Assembly (NCBI RefSeq): GCF_047663525.1 | Contig: NC_092594.1 | Coordinates: 34,395,001-34,459,000, forward strand | Direction of reading: 5' to 3' | Source of the DNA: Anas platyrhynchos | Lineage: Eukaryota; Chordata; Aves; Anseriformes; Anatidae | Length of the DNA: 64,000 bases | Part shown: positions 26,601 through 36,429 of the stretch, in pieces | Layout of the letters: each line of letters begins with the position of its first letter | Numbering within the stretch: the first letter of the stretch is position 1 | Position numbers and translations under genes: made by a program | Notes under the pieces: model-generated | Seen by the model: only the letters and a program-made list of their open reading frames with translations | Told to the model about the DNA's origin: nothing | Database searches by the model: none

Positions 26601-29600
26601 GGCATGCCCGAGAGCAATCCGAAGCCGCCGCTGCGTAAATCTTTCGGGTGCGGGTTCTCCTGGGGGGGAGCGGGGGGAAGCAGGAGGCCCTGGCACCGCT
26701 CTGCTCCTCCTCTCCTCCTCCCAGCCCCGCGCCGGCAGAGCAATCCCACAAAAAGTCTGTAGCAACAGTCAACTAGATTTAAGTTCATTTTCTGTAGCTG
26801 GAGGCCAAAATCGACTGAAGTGGTTCTGGTGATCAAGTTTGCTGCAATTCCCCTTTCTGCGTATTAGCTCTTTGACAGAAATTCACTGCGGTATTTAAAC
26901 TGGCAGTCATCACCGCTAACTCAAATTGTATTGGCTTTCCCCGTGTTGAAAGGCTGCGCTGCAACCAGCCAGCGGCCAATTCCCCGACAACACGGGGGCT
27001 GAAATCCCCCGTAAGGCCGGCACCACGCTGCCCGAGGGTGGGGAGGCAGAGCTGGGCTGGACGCCCCCCGAGCACCTCCCTCAGCAGCTCCAGGGGCTCG
27101 AGGGTGGGAGCAGAAAGCTGCCCGCTTGGGGAAGGATGGGATAAATGCGATAAAGGTAACCCTAAATCAAATTGCTGCGGGTCAAGGACAGCCCGTAAAG
27201 CAGCCCTTAAAGTTGGGTGGGGAGCAGTAGGGACCTGGAGCGTTTTAACTTCTCTGGTACAAGTGGAAGATGCTGACTGGTGGGACCCTACCAACACACC
27301 TCGATAACTGGGGACAAAATCACCACGGTGTCCCTTCTGCCTGCACAGACCCGATCCCAAAACAACTCTCCCAGTAGCCACCGTCCCTACGCAGCATCCC
27401 AGCAGCCTGACGGCCCGCCTGGGGAGGAAAAAGGGAAAGGGAAACTCCTCGGCCACAGCAAGAGCCTACAGCAGCCAACGAGCGGCCCCAAAGGAGAGGG
27501 CGAGCCTTGGTTTGCCTGTTGGTTTTTCCTCCCCAAAAGAATTAAATATTAAAAACCGGAGGGGGAGATTGGAAATCTGTCCTGCTGCTCCCAACAGTTC
27601 TCCTACAGTGGGAAACGAGCTGGAAATCACACAGCAGGCAGATCCCACGGTTACACTCCGCTAACGAAGCACCGCTCCCACAGCCTGTAGCTCTCCAAAC
27701 CGGGGCTCCCCGTGCCCCCCGGCTCCCCCAGGGCTTTTTTTGGGGAGCCGGAGCTTCGGGGCACCCCCTCTGCCTCATGCCCACGGGGACAGAGCCACCA
27801 CATCACTTTTTGGGTAGCAAAAGCCACGCTCCACGCGCACAGGGGCGACCGCGGCGCAGCCAGCGCTGGGCTTGGCCACGTTTCAACAGCACCTCCTCCG
27901 AATCTGGGGCAAGGCCTAGATCGGGATATTTTTAACCGCAACCAAGAGATGAAATTACTCACCGGTCCACCCAGCCCGGGGCTCGCAGGAGGCGTGGGGA
28001 GGCTGCTGGGGCGCTCCCCAACCCCGCACGGGATGCGCCCGGGTGCGGGGCTCGGCCCTGCGGTCCCAGGAGCCGGCACCCAAAAAACAAGGAGCTATTC
28101 ACACGCGTTTATCAGCCGGTTCCTCTCCTCGGTCAATATTTAAGTTTTAGCCCGGCAGGTCCCTGCCCTGCAAAGTACACTCGGAAAGCGCCGCGAGCAT
28201 CCCCAGCCAAACACAAGCACCCGTTTTAGGGCCAAAACGGGCCCACCAGGACAAAAACTGGTGCAGGGAAGCCAACAGAGGGCTGAAAATCTCCCTCTCC
28301 CTCCCAGTCTTCACAGCGAAACCCAAGAGGCAGAGCACTTGGGGCTGTTGCAGAACTGCCTTACAGTGAGAATTAAAACCAACCAGGATTGTGTCTCTGC
28401 CCTGTAAGCTCACAGCACCGTGCATTAAGGAAGTTTACGCGCATCACCTAATGCGCTCGTGCCCATTGTTGGAATTATAACCGAGCTGAAAAAGATTAAT
28501 TTCTCTAAACACGCTAAATCCTCAGATATTATTAGAAGGCTGCTGCGAACGTAGCATTACCATGCCCTAGCTGCTGATGGCATCTTTACCTGGGGATCTC
28601 CTTACCTGAAGGTCTGGGTTTGCCTCCCCGCCCAACCAGGCCCCAAAGCAGCAGGATTCGGCCCCAAAACCGCGAGGAGCAGGCGGCAGGCAGCACTCAG
28701 CAGAGGACTGAGCAGCCCTGATGGATTTGCTGACAAACCCCGGGCTGTCAGCTCGCTCTCACCCTCGGTTCAGGAGTTCAGAGCTTTAACCTGACCCAGT
28801 AAATACAAACCAGCTACGCAGGAAGCGGCACGGCGCAGCCAGGGGCTGGGCAGTGGGGGATGGCCACGCGACGGACAGACAGACGGACAAATGCCCAGCA
28901 CAGACCAGGAGCAGCTCCCCCGGGGGACAACCAAGCCACCCGGCCCCACGTGGGCTCGGCTACGCCACCACATCCTGGGCGCCTCGAGGGGAAGGGACAG
29001 GCTGCAGGGCTCTGCTCCCAGCCAACCTCGCGCATCTCCCAGCAGCTCAACCCAGGCATGTCGAGGCAACGAGAGAGCGGGGAAGGGAGGAAAAATGGTT
29101 TCCATACCATAGGCTCCCAGGAGCAGACAAAAACAGCTCCTGCTACACCATTTCAACTCGCTTGACTCCAGTCCAAGCCCACAGCCAGGTGACTAATCCT
29201 TTGATTCAAATTCCTCCCCGCTGCAGATCAGCGCTGCAGATCTGGGTGACTTCAGCAGGACGGGAGCGGGCAGCCCACCCCGCTCCCACCACAGCCAGCG
29301 CCAACAAGCTCCATGCCCACGGGACGAGGACGCTTTTGGGAGCGCAACACCTTGGCCCCGAGCATCCCAAGCGAGGAGGAGCATCTGCTGGCTTCCAGCA
29401 AGCCCTCTGCAGAGGACAAGCCACAGTCTGCTGCCACCAGGCACCCGAGGAGCTGCACACCTAGGGCAGTGTTGGAACAGGGGCTCCAGAGCCACCAGGC
29501 TGGTGAGCAGCGAGCTGGGGCACCTCTAAGGTTTGCTCCACACCAAGCGGACTCGTGGCAAAGCAGGTCCAGCAGCAGCACCACAGCTGGGGCTCCTCCA

Positions 29601-31154
29601 AGCATCCTGCTCCACGTTTTGCACAAGGACCAGAAGCCCGCAGCACCAACAGGCAAAAAAAAAACAAAACAACCCAGCACCGACCGCAGAGGGAAGAGGG
29701 CAGGTCTGCACCACCGCCAGCAGCTCGCGCCTACCTCCACGCTGCCTCCTCCTGAGGGAGGATCCCCAGCCAGCCAAGGCAGCCCCGAGCCTTGCCAAAG
29801 CCGGCGAGGTTTTGGGAGGCTGAAAACTGGGGGATGGCATTTGGGGGAATCCCCCCCTTCCCTCCCCGCCTCCCAGCTGCGACCCAGCGCCTGCCCACAC
29901 GCCACGACACCCATCGCCATCGATCCGCCACGGCAAACGCTTTGTTGTCCACTGCCATGCAAAAAAAAAACTGCTCCCTTCTGCCAGGAGCCCGAATGCC
30001 TCTAAGTGCTTAAGATAAGTATCGGGGCTCATTTACATAATTGCAACATTATGAAATGCTGCTCAGTCAAACCAGGAGGCTGTTGGTTAAAAACACGCTT
30101 TTGCCAGTTGGTTACGTTCGCTCTCGGCGCGCCGAAGGAGCCCGAGCTCCCCAACTCTGTAATTACCGCGAGGATTAGAAACTTGTTACTCACATAGTCA
30201 TGAAAGGCTTTGGCTTCACTTGAATGTTCGCAAGTGTCTCGCCTTTCGGGAGCTGCACAGTAAAGGTCCCAAAACACGCTGCACGGCACAAAAAGCTCCG
30301 GTTACCGCCGACGCCTCCGGCAACTGCCCGGTGCGCTCGCTGAGCATCCCCCAGCCCGGCGGGGGGACCCAGCACCCCGAAACCAACCCCTGGTGGTTTT
30401 GGGGGTGCACCAAACCTTGTGGGACCCCGCGTGGGTAAGGCACCGGGTGGGAACCAGCTGCAGGGTTGCTCCCCCAGCCCCCTTAACCATGCTCCCCATC
30501 CCCCGGGGGCTGCCACCCCCTTGCTCCCCAGGAGCCAACCCCCCCCTATAAACCACAGGGACCCCGTGGGGGCCGGGGGGGTGCACTTACCACCACCAGG
30601 AGTGCAGGAAGCCGGGGGGCTCGCCCAGCGTGATGTTCTTCTCCCACCGGATCTGCAGGAGGGGGGGGAAGCGAGAGGCCGAGGGTTGGGAAAAGGGGAA
30701 AAAAAAAAGGACCCGGGGAGGGGGTTGTAGGCAGGGATACCCACACAGGGCTCCCCCCCCACACACACCCCCGGGGCCGCCGCCCGCACAAGATGGAGGC
30801 CGGGCGGCGGAGCACAAAGGGCGGCGGGGGGGCTCACCTCGGACAGGAAGGTCTGCGCCGACTTCTGGGCGCCGACGTGCAGCAGGTACTCGTAGACGTA
30901 CAGGGCCAGCCTGCAAGAGCCCAGCAGCGGCAGCGTGGGCAGGGGGCGGGCAGCACCGGCACCACCCCCCCCCCCAGCACCGCCACCACCTCCAGCAGCC
31001 GCCGCCCCGCACAAAGCCGCGGCCGGAGCCGGGCAGCGCCCCCTGCACCCCCCCCCTTTAATTCCTTCCCCATCCTCCTCCTCCCGCACCCCGCTTACTT
31101 CTCCCGCGCCTGCCCGTCCGAGGGCACGGCCGAGCCCTTCCCCTTGGCGAACAT
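2607..31154 (-). CDS. SSBP3: SSBP3, single-stranded DNA-binding protein 3 (5' part, coding exons 1-5; continues past left edge)
   Basis: Five exons on the minus strand join in frame to give the first 119 residues of SSBP3: 31154-31099, 30910-30838, 30652-30591, 30278-30194 and 2696-2607. All junctions are GT-AG with matching phases. The product starts [15 protein letters not shown], followed by the LisH/LUFS region (about residues 19-90, with [33 protein letters not shown] and [15 protein letters not shown]). Exon 5 begins the Pro/Gly-rich tail ([19 protein letters not shown]). In the known family, SSBP2/3/4 are nuclear proteins that bind LDB1 and stabilise LIM-homeodomain/LDB1 complexes, and were first described as pyrimidine-strand DNA binders. 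The exon sequences appear identical to the mammalian protein as I remember it, which favours SSBP3 over SSBP2/4, together with the ACOT11 neighbour. The remaining Pro-rich and C-terminal exons are not in the window. Confidence 0.95.
5086..5345. promoter_or_regulatory. Candidate conserved non-coding element in SSBP3 intron 4
   Basis: This is a 260-bp AT-rich island between GC-rich flanks. It contains paired GCACTAATT repeats at about 5098-5116 and several ATTAA/TTAAG homeodomain-type cores (5219-5251). It is not low complexity and has no coding frame. Regulatory function is inferred. Confidence 0.4.
9223..9251. repeat. Poly(T) tract
   Basis: This is an almost pure T run of about 28 bases, interrupted by one C. 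No target-site duplication was recognised. Confidence 0.85.
11420..11447. repeat. Poly(A) tract, 28 A
   Basis: This is an uninterrupted run of A. No retroposed gene body was recognised upstream. Confidence 0.9.
14322..14660. promoter_or_regulatory. Candidate conserved non-coding element in SSBP3 intron 4
   Basis: This is a sharply AT-richer block with non-repetitive sequence, including CATCAATCACG, TAATGTGCTGACC, GAGTCATAACAATTATGACG and TTTTCTATGAA. The block is interrupted by a short A-tract at 14490-14502. Its composition contrasts with neighbouring GC-rich intron. Enhancer function is inferred only. Confidence 0.4.
15440..15610. promoter_or_regulatory. Candidate element with perfect POU octamer
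   Basis: A perfect octamer ATGCAAAT lies at 15470-15477, within an AT-rich patch next to TGTCAATTTAG. A second octamer ATGCAAAT is found at 9933-9940 in the same intron. The function is inferred. Confidence 0.3.
16185..16221. repeat. A-rich simple repeat
   Basis: A runs are interrupted by single G residues. Confidence 0.85.
19531..19642. repeat. A-rich (A)nGA low-complexity cluster
   Basis: Four A tracts of 10-16 bases are separated by GAG or short unique sequence over about 110 bp. Confidence 0.85.
22627..22646. repeat. (CCA)n trinucleotide repeat
   Basis: About six tandem CCA units are visible. Confidence 0.9.
25150..25345. promoter_or_regulatory. Candidate conserved non-coding element (TAATTA-rich)
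   Basis: A 195-bp block has many ATTA/TAAT cores, for example TCTAATTGACTAATTACAG near 25248-25266, then TTTTAATTTAGTCAG and CAACTGTTGACAA. It is flanked by GC-rich sequence on both sides and contains no open frame. This is typical of homeodomain-bound enhancers, but inferred here. Confidence 0.45.
28425..28575. promoter_or_regulatory. Candidate conserved non-coding element
   Basis: This AT-rich, non-repetitive block contains GCCCATTGTTGGAATTATAA (SOX-type ATTGTT core) and AGATATTATTAGAAGG. It sits about 1.6 kb from exon 4 within intron 4. The regulatory call is inference from composition. Confidence 0.35.
30194..30278 (-). CDS. SSBP3: SSBP3 coding exon 4
   Basis: The exon is 85 nt, with acceptor TTTTTGTGCCGTGCAG and donor GTGAGTAA. 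It encodes [15 protein letters not shown] through AKAFHDY and completes the LUFS domain. The 27.5-kb intron 4 follows. Confidence 0.95.
30591..30652 (-). CDS. SSBP3: SSBP3 coding exon 3
   Basis: The exon is 62 nt, with an acceptor ending CTGCAG and donor GTAAGTGC. It encodes [20 protein letters not shown] and ends two bases into the following Cys codon. Confidence 0.95.
30838..30910 (-). CDS. SSBP3: SSBP3 coding exon 2 (LisH region)
   Basis: The exon has acceptor CTCTTGCAG and donor GTGAGCC and is 73 nt long. It encodes [20 protein letters not shown] and flanking residues, the LisH-type dimerisation helix pair used for LDB1 binding. Confidence 0.95.
31099..31154 (-). CDS. SSBP3: SSBP3 coding exon 1
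   Basis: The ATG at 31154 opens [18 protein letters not shown]. The exon ends after AA, followed by the donor GTAAGC, giving phase 2. The frame upstream of this ATG is also open for 119 codons, see findings. Confidence 0.95.
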
Positions 31155-32020
31155 GTTGGGCGCGGAGCTGCGGGGGCCGCCGCCGCCCTCCTCGCCTTCC
31201 TCCTCCTCCTCCTCCTCCTCCTCCTCCTCCTCTTCTCCTCCTGCTCCTGCCGCCGGTCCCCTCGCTGTGCCCGCTCCTCCGCTGGCCGCCCCCGGGGCTG
31301 TCAGAGCGCCGGCCCCCGCCGCGCCCCCATGGCCCCGCCGCTGCCTCCCCGCTCCGCTCCGCTCCGCCGCCGCGCAGCCGAACGTGGCCGCACCGTGCGC
31401 CGCCCACCCGCCGACTGACAGGCGGCTCGGCCAATCGCCGGCAGGAAGGGGCGGGGCGAGCCGTGGCCACGCCCACTCAGAGCGTGGCCACGCCCCCAAG
31501 CTCGCGCCCACCCCCCCCGCCCGCGCGCGGCCTCCCGCGGAGGGAGGGAGGAGGGGGGGGGGAGCGCGGCGCCGCGCTGGGTCCTAGCGCCGCCCCGCTG
31601 CCCCCTTTACCGCGGCCGGTTGGGCTCGGAGGGGAGCTGGCCCTTTAAGGCGCGGGGCCGCCGCGCATCCCGCGCGCTGATTGGTCAGCGCCGAAGGGGG
31701 GGGGAGGGGGGGGGATAGAGGGAGGGGGGCCTTGAAACCGCCCGCCGGGCGCTGAGGGGAGGGAGAAGGGGGGGGGGAGGCGGCCGCTGCCTCAGGGCCG
31801 CGGCTGCTCGGCTGGGAGCCCCCCGGGGGTGGGGGGGGGGCTGCGGGGGGAGCCCCGGTGCCGGTAACGGCGCCGCCCGCCCGCTGGGGCCGGCCCGCGG
31901 CTGAGGGGGAGCCGTGAGGGGCGGTGAGGGGCCGGGCGGGTCCTCGCCCCGCTGCGAAACTTTGCCGGGTTTCGGCCGTTTGGTGACGGGGCGAGGCTGG
32001 CGCGGGCGGGCCCCGCTGGT
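31155..32020 (-). promoter_or_regulatory. SSBP3: SSBP3 CpG-island promoter and 5' leader
   Basis: Very CpG-dense sequence lies directly upstream of the SSBP3 ATG. It contains a (TCC)n tract at 31196-31231 (GGA in the transcript sense), a CCAAT box in CGGCCAATCGCC near 31428-31438, a second one (GATTGG) at about 31679-31684, GC boxes (GGGGCGGGGC near 31448), and two exact copies of CGTGGCCACGCCC at 31462-31474 and 31483-31495. G runs of 8-10 at 31695-31850 could fold as quadruplexes. It has no obvious TATA box, as expected for a housekeeping or developmental CpG promoter. The transcription start is not determined. Confidence 0.75.
31196..31231. repeat. (TCC)n repeat in SSBP3 5' leader
   Basis: About eleven TCC units lie within the leader. 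On the SSBP3 sense strand they read GGA/GAG. Confidence 0.9.
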
Positions 32021-32250
32021 TGCGTGTGGTAAAAAATAGAAAAAACACAATAAAGATGGAGTAAAAATGGAGTAAAACGGAATAAAAATGAATAAAATTC
32101 AATAAAATGGAGTAAAATGGAGAGTGTGTGGTGTTGTGGGGTGTTAAATGCCGCCTGAGGGGCTGTTTGGGGGGGGGTCTGGGTGCTGTGGGGCTGCGAC
32201 CCCATAACCACGGCTCCTGTCACAGCCGTGTCCCTGTCACAGTTAAATTC

Positions 32251-32305
32251 ATGTTTAACAAACACCAATTATTCAAACCGAATTTAACAAACACCGGTTG
32301 TTCAA
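32251..32305. repeat. Short tandem repeat with TTTAACAAACACCRRTTRTTCAAA unit
   Basis: Two imperfect copies of a 33-bp unit are seen, one starting near 32251 (TTTAACAAACACCAATTATT) and one near 32284 (TTTAACAAACACCGGTTGTT), each followed by CAAA. Confidence 0.75.
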
Positions 32306-35300
32306 ATCCAGCCTGGTCCTGCAGGGGCTGAGGCGCTGAGGAGGCGCGAGCAGGGTTCAGGCAGCCCCGCGAGCCTCCTGTGGGGCTGGCCGGGTTTTGG
32401 GATCGGGGAGCCGCCGGGCGTAGGAGGAACTCCTCCAGCGCCACGGCGCCCGTGGGAATCCCCACGGCCATGGGGACCTGCCCGAGCAGGGCCCAACTCG
32501 CTCGGGTGCCGAGAGAAAAGCTCGGTGTGCGCTGCGGTAGGTCCCGAGCTATTGGGGTTTGGGGTTGTCTGAGAGCCGGGCTGCAAGGAGCGAGCACAAC
32601 CTGGCTCCGTGGGTGCTCTGTGGAGAGGCTGCCTGGAGCTTGGCGGGGTGGCAGAGGACTCCAGAAGGTGTCAGGGACTGCAGGGCACAGAAAAACCCCA
32701 GGTTTTGTGTCCTCCTGCTGCTCCTGTGGCGTTCTGGCAGGGTTGGAAATAACGAGGGGCCTGCTGGGGGGCTGTGAGCCAAGTGTGACCCCCCAGGGTA
32801 ATGATGGCAAACAGGAAATATTTACTAAACATCCCCGTTAAATACAACACCCTCCATCAGCTGTGGCTGCTCCACATCCAGTCCCGTTCACCCGATTTAT
32901 TCCCCTTGAACCCATCTCGGCTGTTGCTAGGGGAGATGGAGAAGCGCGGCCGATCGGAAGCCTCCCCACGAGTGGCACCAAGAGAAAATCCTAAATATCG
33001 CCTCCCTGGCGCGGGGAAACGCAGAGCACGACGCCGGGACGAGGGTGGGGACCCCGGTCCCGTGTGAATTCGTCCTCTGGCCCCGGCCCCACATCTGCCG
33101 TGACCCCATGGTGAGGGGATCGGGGCAGATGGCAAGCCGGCGCTTTGGGCCGGCCTCGCCGAGGATCAGAAGGGAGACGAATTTCATATCTTCGCCACCG
33201 CAGAGCACAATTAAGCGGCTCTGCGAAGTTTTAACGCAAGTTATGACAGGAAAATTCAAAAATAAAGAAATCCCAACACCCGCAGCCGGCTGCTCTGTCT
33301 AGCCGGGTCACGGGGGGTGGCACCGAGCACTCCCAAGGCTTTGAGGGCAGCCTGTGGGCCGAATTCCTCACCCCGTGCCTCTCTCTGTTGGGATTTTTCC
33401 TTGGATGGCCGTGATGAAGGCATCAGAAATGGCTAAAACCCCAAACCAAGAGCCCGATGATGCCTTTAACCACCCGTCTGCCGGCTCACAGCCCGGGGTG
33501 CCTCCCTCCCCACATCACCCAGCGAAACGGCCCCGAAGGCAGGAGAAAACGCTGCCAGCTGCCCCAGGGGGACAAAGGCACCCCAAGGGGAAGGCAGCGA
33601 CCACGCCGGGAGCTGCTGGAGGCTGGGCCAGGGCTGCTGTGGGATCCCCGTGGGCAGGGATGAGCAGCAGGACGGGCAGGTTCGGGAGGGAGTCGCTGTG
33701 GGAAGCGCGGCCTCGCCGCCGCCGTGCGATTTAATCGTCTTTTGGGGATCCCTGCCCGCCCGGCGGCCCTGCAGTCGTGGCCGGGAGCGGGGCGGGGAGG
33801 CTGGGGGATGCAGGGCGAGGTGTCTCGTCCTCGTCGTCCCCTCCCCAGGGACGCCGCTGGAGTCGCAGCTCCTTCCTCGAGGCCCTGAATCATCCCCGCT
33901 GCCATCTGCTGCGCCCTCGCTCTTCCCCGCAGATGTCCCTTCTTCCTTCCCCAGAAGATGAGAAGCGGGGACGAGGTGCCAAAACGCGGCTCCGAGCAGC
34001 ATCTTAATACAAGGCGGGATTAATTTCTTCTGACTGCTGTTCGATGGCTCTGATTAAGCCGAGCAGCATTTAATTAGCTTGTTTGGACTGCCTCGAAACC
34101 CGTGCCAAAGGTGGGGGAGCATCCGCGTGCGGGTCCCCTGGTGTCCAGGAGCTGCTGGGGCTGCCTTCACCTTCACCTTCCCCTTCCCCTGGCGCAGACC
34201 CCACTGCCTGGGGGCTCTTTTGGGGGCTCTTTTGGGGTCCCCCCGCCACCCACTTCACCCCTGTGAGCCTCACAGGTGAGCCAGGTGCCTTTTGCTGGTC
34301 TTAGTGCTGGTGGCACGCGTGGAGCAGGCACTTGGGGAAGGCGAGGAGCGGGATGGGTGCGATGGACACGCAGCCAGGTGGGCAGCCCTGCCACAGGGCC
34401 GCTTCTGGCTTCCAGGGCTGCTCCTCGTCCTGACAACCCGGAGCCTCTCGGCATAAACCAAACTCGTCCTGCCACTGAGTCCTTGAATATAAAGCAACCC
34501 TGCTCTCTCCCTGATTTACTACGAGCTGCTGGCTCCTCTCCTCTCCCTCCTCCCGTCTCCTTTAACCCATTTCATTATCTATGCTAGCTTAGGCTTGTCT
34601 ACGTGGGAACGTCACGGCGAAGGTATTGCAAAATAGCTGGGCTGTGAATGGAAAGCGCAGCAGCGCTCCCCCAGCAGCTCCTGCCCGGCGCCTTCGGTCC
34701 TGGACCCGCGATACCTGCGCTCGGCTCGCCCCACACAGCGGCCCTACAGAGGGCAGAGCCGTGGGGTGGGACACGGCACACGGGAGCTGCTGTCCCCGGG
34801 GCCATGCTGGGCTTCCCCTGGTGCTCCTGGAGCTGGCACTGCTGGGGCTTAGCAGACGAGATGAACACACGTGGAAGGCCTGCATCTCCCCCCGAGGGAC
34901 GTTTTGCAATTAAACACCCCCTCCCTGCTCAAACCAGCGCTCGGGCGAGTAGCTCCAGCCCAGAGCCGGAGCCCCAGCAGTGTGGGTTTTTAGCTATTCC
35001 CGGCACCTTTCATTTCCCCAGCCCTGCTCCTCGCTCCCCGCGGCCGCCGCTCCGGGCCGTATCGCTCCCACCTCTCCCACCAGCTGAGTCCCTTATCAGC
35101 CGCCCCTTCCATGTGTCCCCGCCTGATAGGAGCTGCCCGCGGCGCTCATTTTGGGGCCAGGAGCATCCCTTCAGCGTTGCCGGGCGTATTTTTATTTCAG
35201 CACCTTCGTTTTTAGGCAAACAGCCGCTGGTTTTTGGGTGCAGCGAGCCAGGGGCTGTGTCCCCGAGGTGACAACTCCGCCGCATAGGGAGCGGGGTTTT

Positions 35301-36108
35301 TGGCACCGAAACTCGCCCCTGCAGCTCCTCAGAGGGCTGTTGGGGCTGTGAGCGGGGTGCTGCGTGTGTCGGGCACCTCTCCAGCCTCCTGCTGCTTCCT
35401 CCCACTCGTTTTTGGTGCTCGCAGCCTCTGCCTTCACCGAAACGAGGAGCCGTGGCACGGGAGCCGCTCGGAGCACCTCAACCCTCCAGCAGCATCGGCA
35501 CGGCCAAACCTCAAAGCTGGGCTCCTGGAGGGGCTCTGAGCACACATTAAACTCCTTGAGAGCGCAAAGGGTGCCCCCAAGAATCCTGACCCTCTGGTTT
35601 CTGAGCAAAATAATAGCCGAAACAGGAGAGTCCGTAAAGGAAATCAGAAAAGACAACTACTTTTATATGTGCGCTTAAGTATTTAGGTCAGTATTTTTAG
35701 AATAAATAGCCGTGGGTTGGTTCCTATCTTTTCACTTTCATTTTTCACACTTCAGCTTCATTCTCCCCAAGCTGGTTAACTGAAGAAGCAATTGGGTTTC
35801 TGAAAGCCCTCGCACCTACCAGCACGCCGACCTCGCCTGCTTTCTCCACCGGCCCCTTATCCCCTTCTCATGGGCTCGGCCCCATTTGCACCATTTGGGG
35901 TTGTGCCACCCCAAAATTGGGGACACGGGGGAAAAGGGCACCACAGGGCACATCCCCGCTGCCCCCCGGGGCTGGCGCTGGGCTCCCCGTGCGCGTTATC
36001 CTCGCTCCTCCCCGGCTCAACGGCCGCTTCACCTCCCGGGGTTATTCCCCGATAAACCCCATCCATTTGGGGGACAGCCATTTTATCACTCCTGGTGCAG
36101 AAATCCTC

Positions 36109-36141
36109 CTCCTCCTCCTCCTCCTCCTCCTCCTCCTCCTC
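36109..36141. repeat. (CTC)n trinucleotide repeat
   Basis: Eleven tandem CTC units are seen. Confidence 0.9.
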
Positions 36142-36429
36142 TGCGGTGCCTCCATGGATGATTTATCTCGCCACGCGGCCCCGGCCTGTTTTGCTGCATC
36201 ATTCCCGGCGTTTTATTGCCTCCGGCCCCGCCGGGGCCCAGCCCTCTGTCCCCGTTGTTTGTGGGGTCGCCGAGCTGCTCGGGGCACACGGGGCCCGGCG
36301 AGGCCCCCCGGGACAGGAGGGCACCCGCGTCCTCCAACAGCTCCTCGCCGCGTGGGTGGCGGTCACACGAGTGCCAGCACCCAAAAAATGGGGCGCCAGC
36401 ACCCACATCCCCTCCCATCTCCCCTTCTG

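Larger units (their letters stand above)
2697..30193 (-). other. SSBP3 intron 4 (27.5 kb)
   Basis: This is one very large intron between exons 4 and 5. It is GC-rich, with no open frame that looks like a conserved protein and no recognised tRNA or transposon. Long open frames here are by-products of high GC and low-complexity tracts. Against this background stand AT-rich blocks with homeodomain-type (TAATTA, ATTA) motifs at about 5086-5345, 7110-7235, 8540-8720, 12025-12140, 13825-13935, 14322-14660, 15440-15610, 20880-21075, 21915-22030, 25150-25345 and 28425-28575. They are candidate enhancers, as expected for a developmental cofactor gene. The assignments are inference from composition, not from alignment. 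Confidence 0.75.
32021..36424. other. SSBP3-ACOT11 intergenic region, left part
   Basis: No gene is supported here. An AT-rich patch with repeated AATAAAAT/GGAGTAAAA motifs lies at 32030-32120, and a direct repeat with TTTAACAAACACC units at 32251-32296. AT-rich blocks at 33180-33270, 34005-34090 and 35640-35770 look like possible regulatory sequence. A (CTC)n tract lies at 36109-36141. Confidence 0.6.

Noticed and set aside
30793-31648. Plus-strand Pro/Ser-rich frames over the SSBP3 promoter
   Set aside because: They are antisense to SSBP3 exons 1-2 and the CpG island; composition follows GC content and the (TCC)n repeat.
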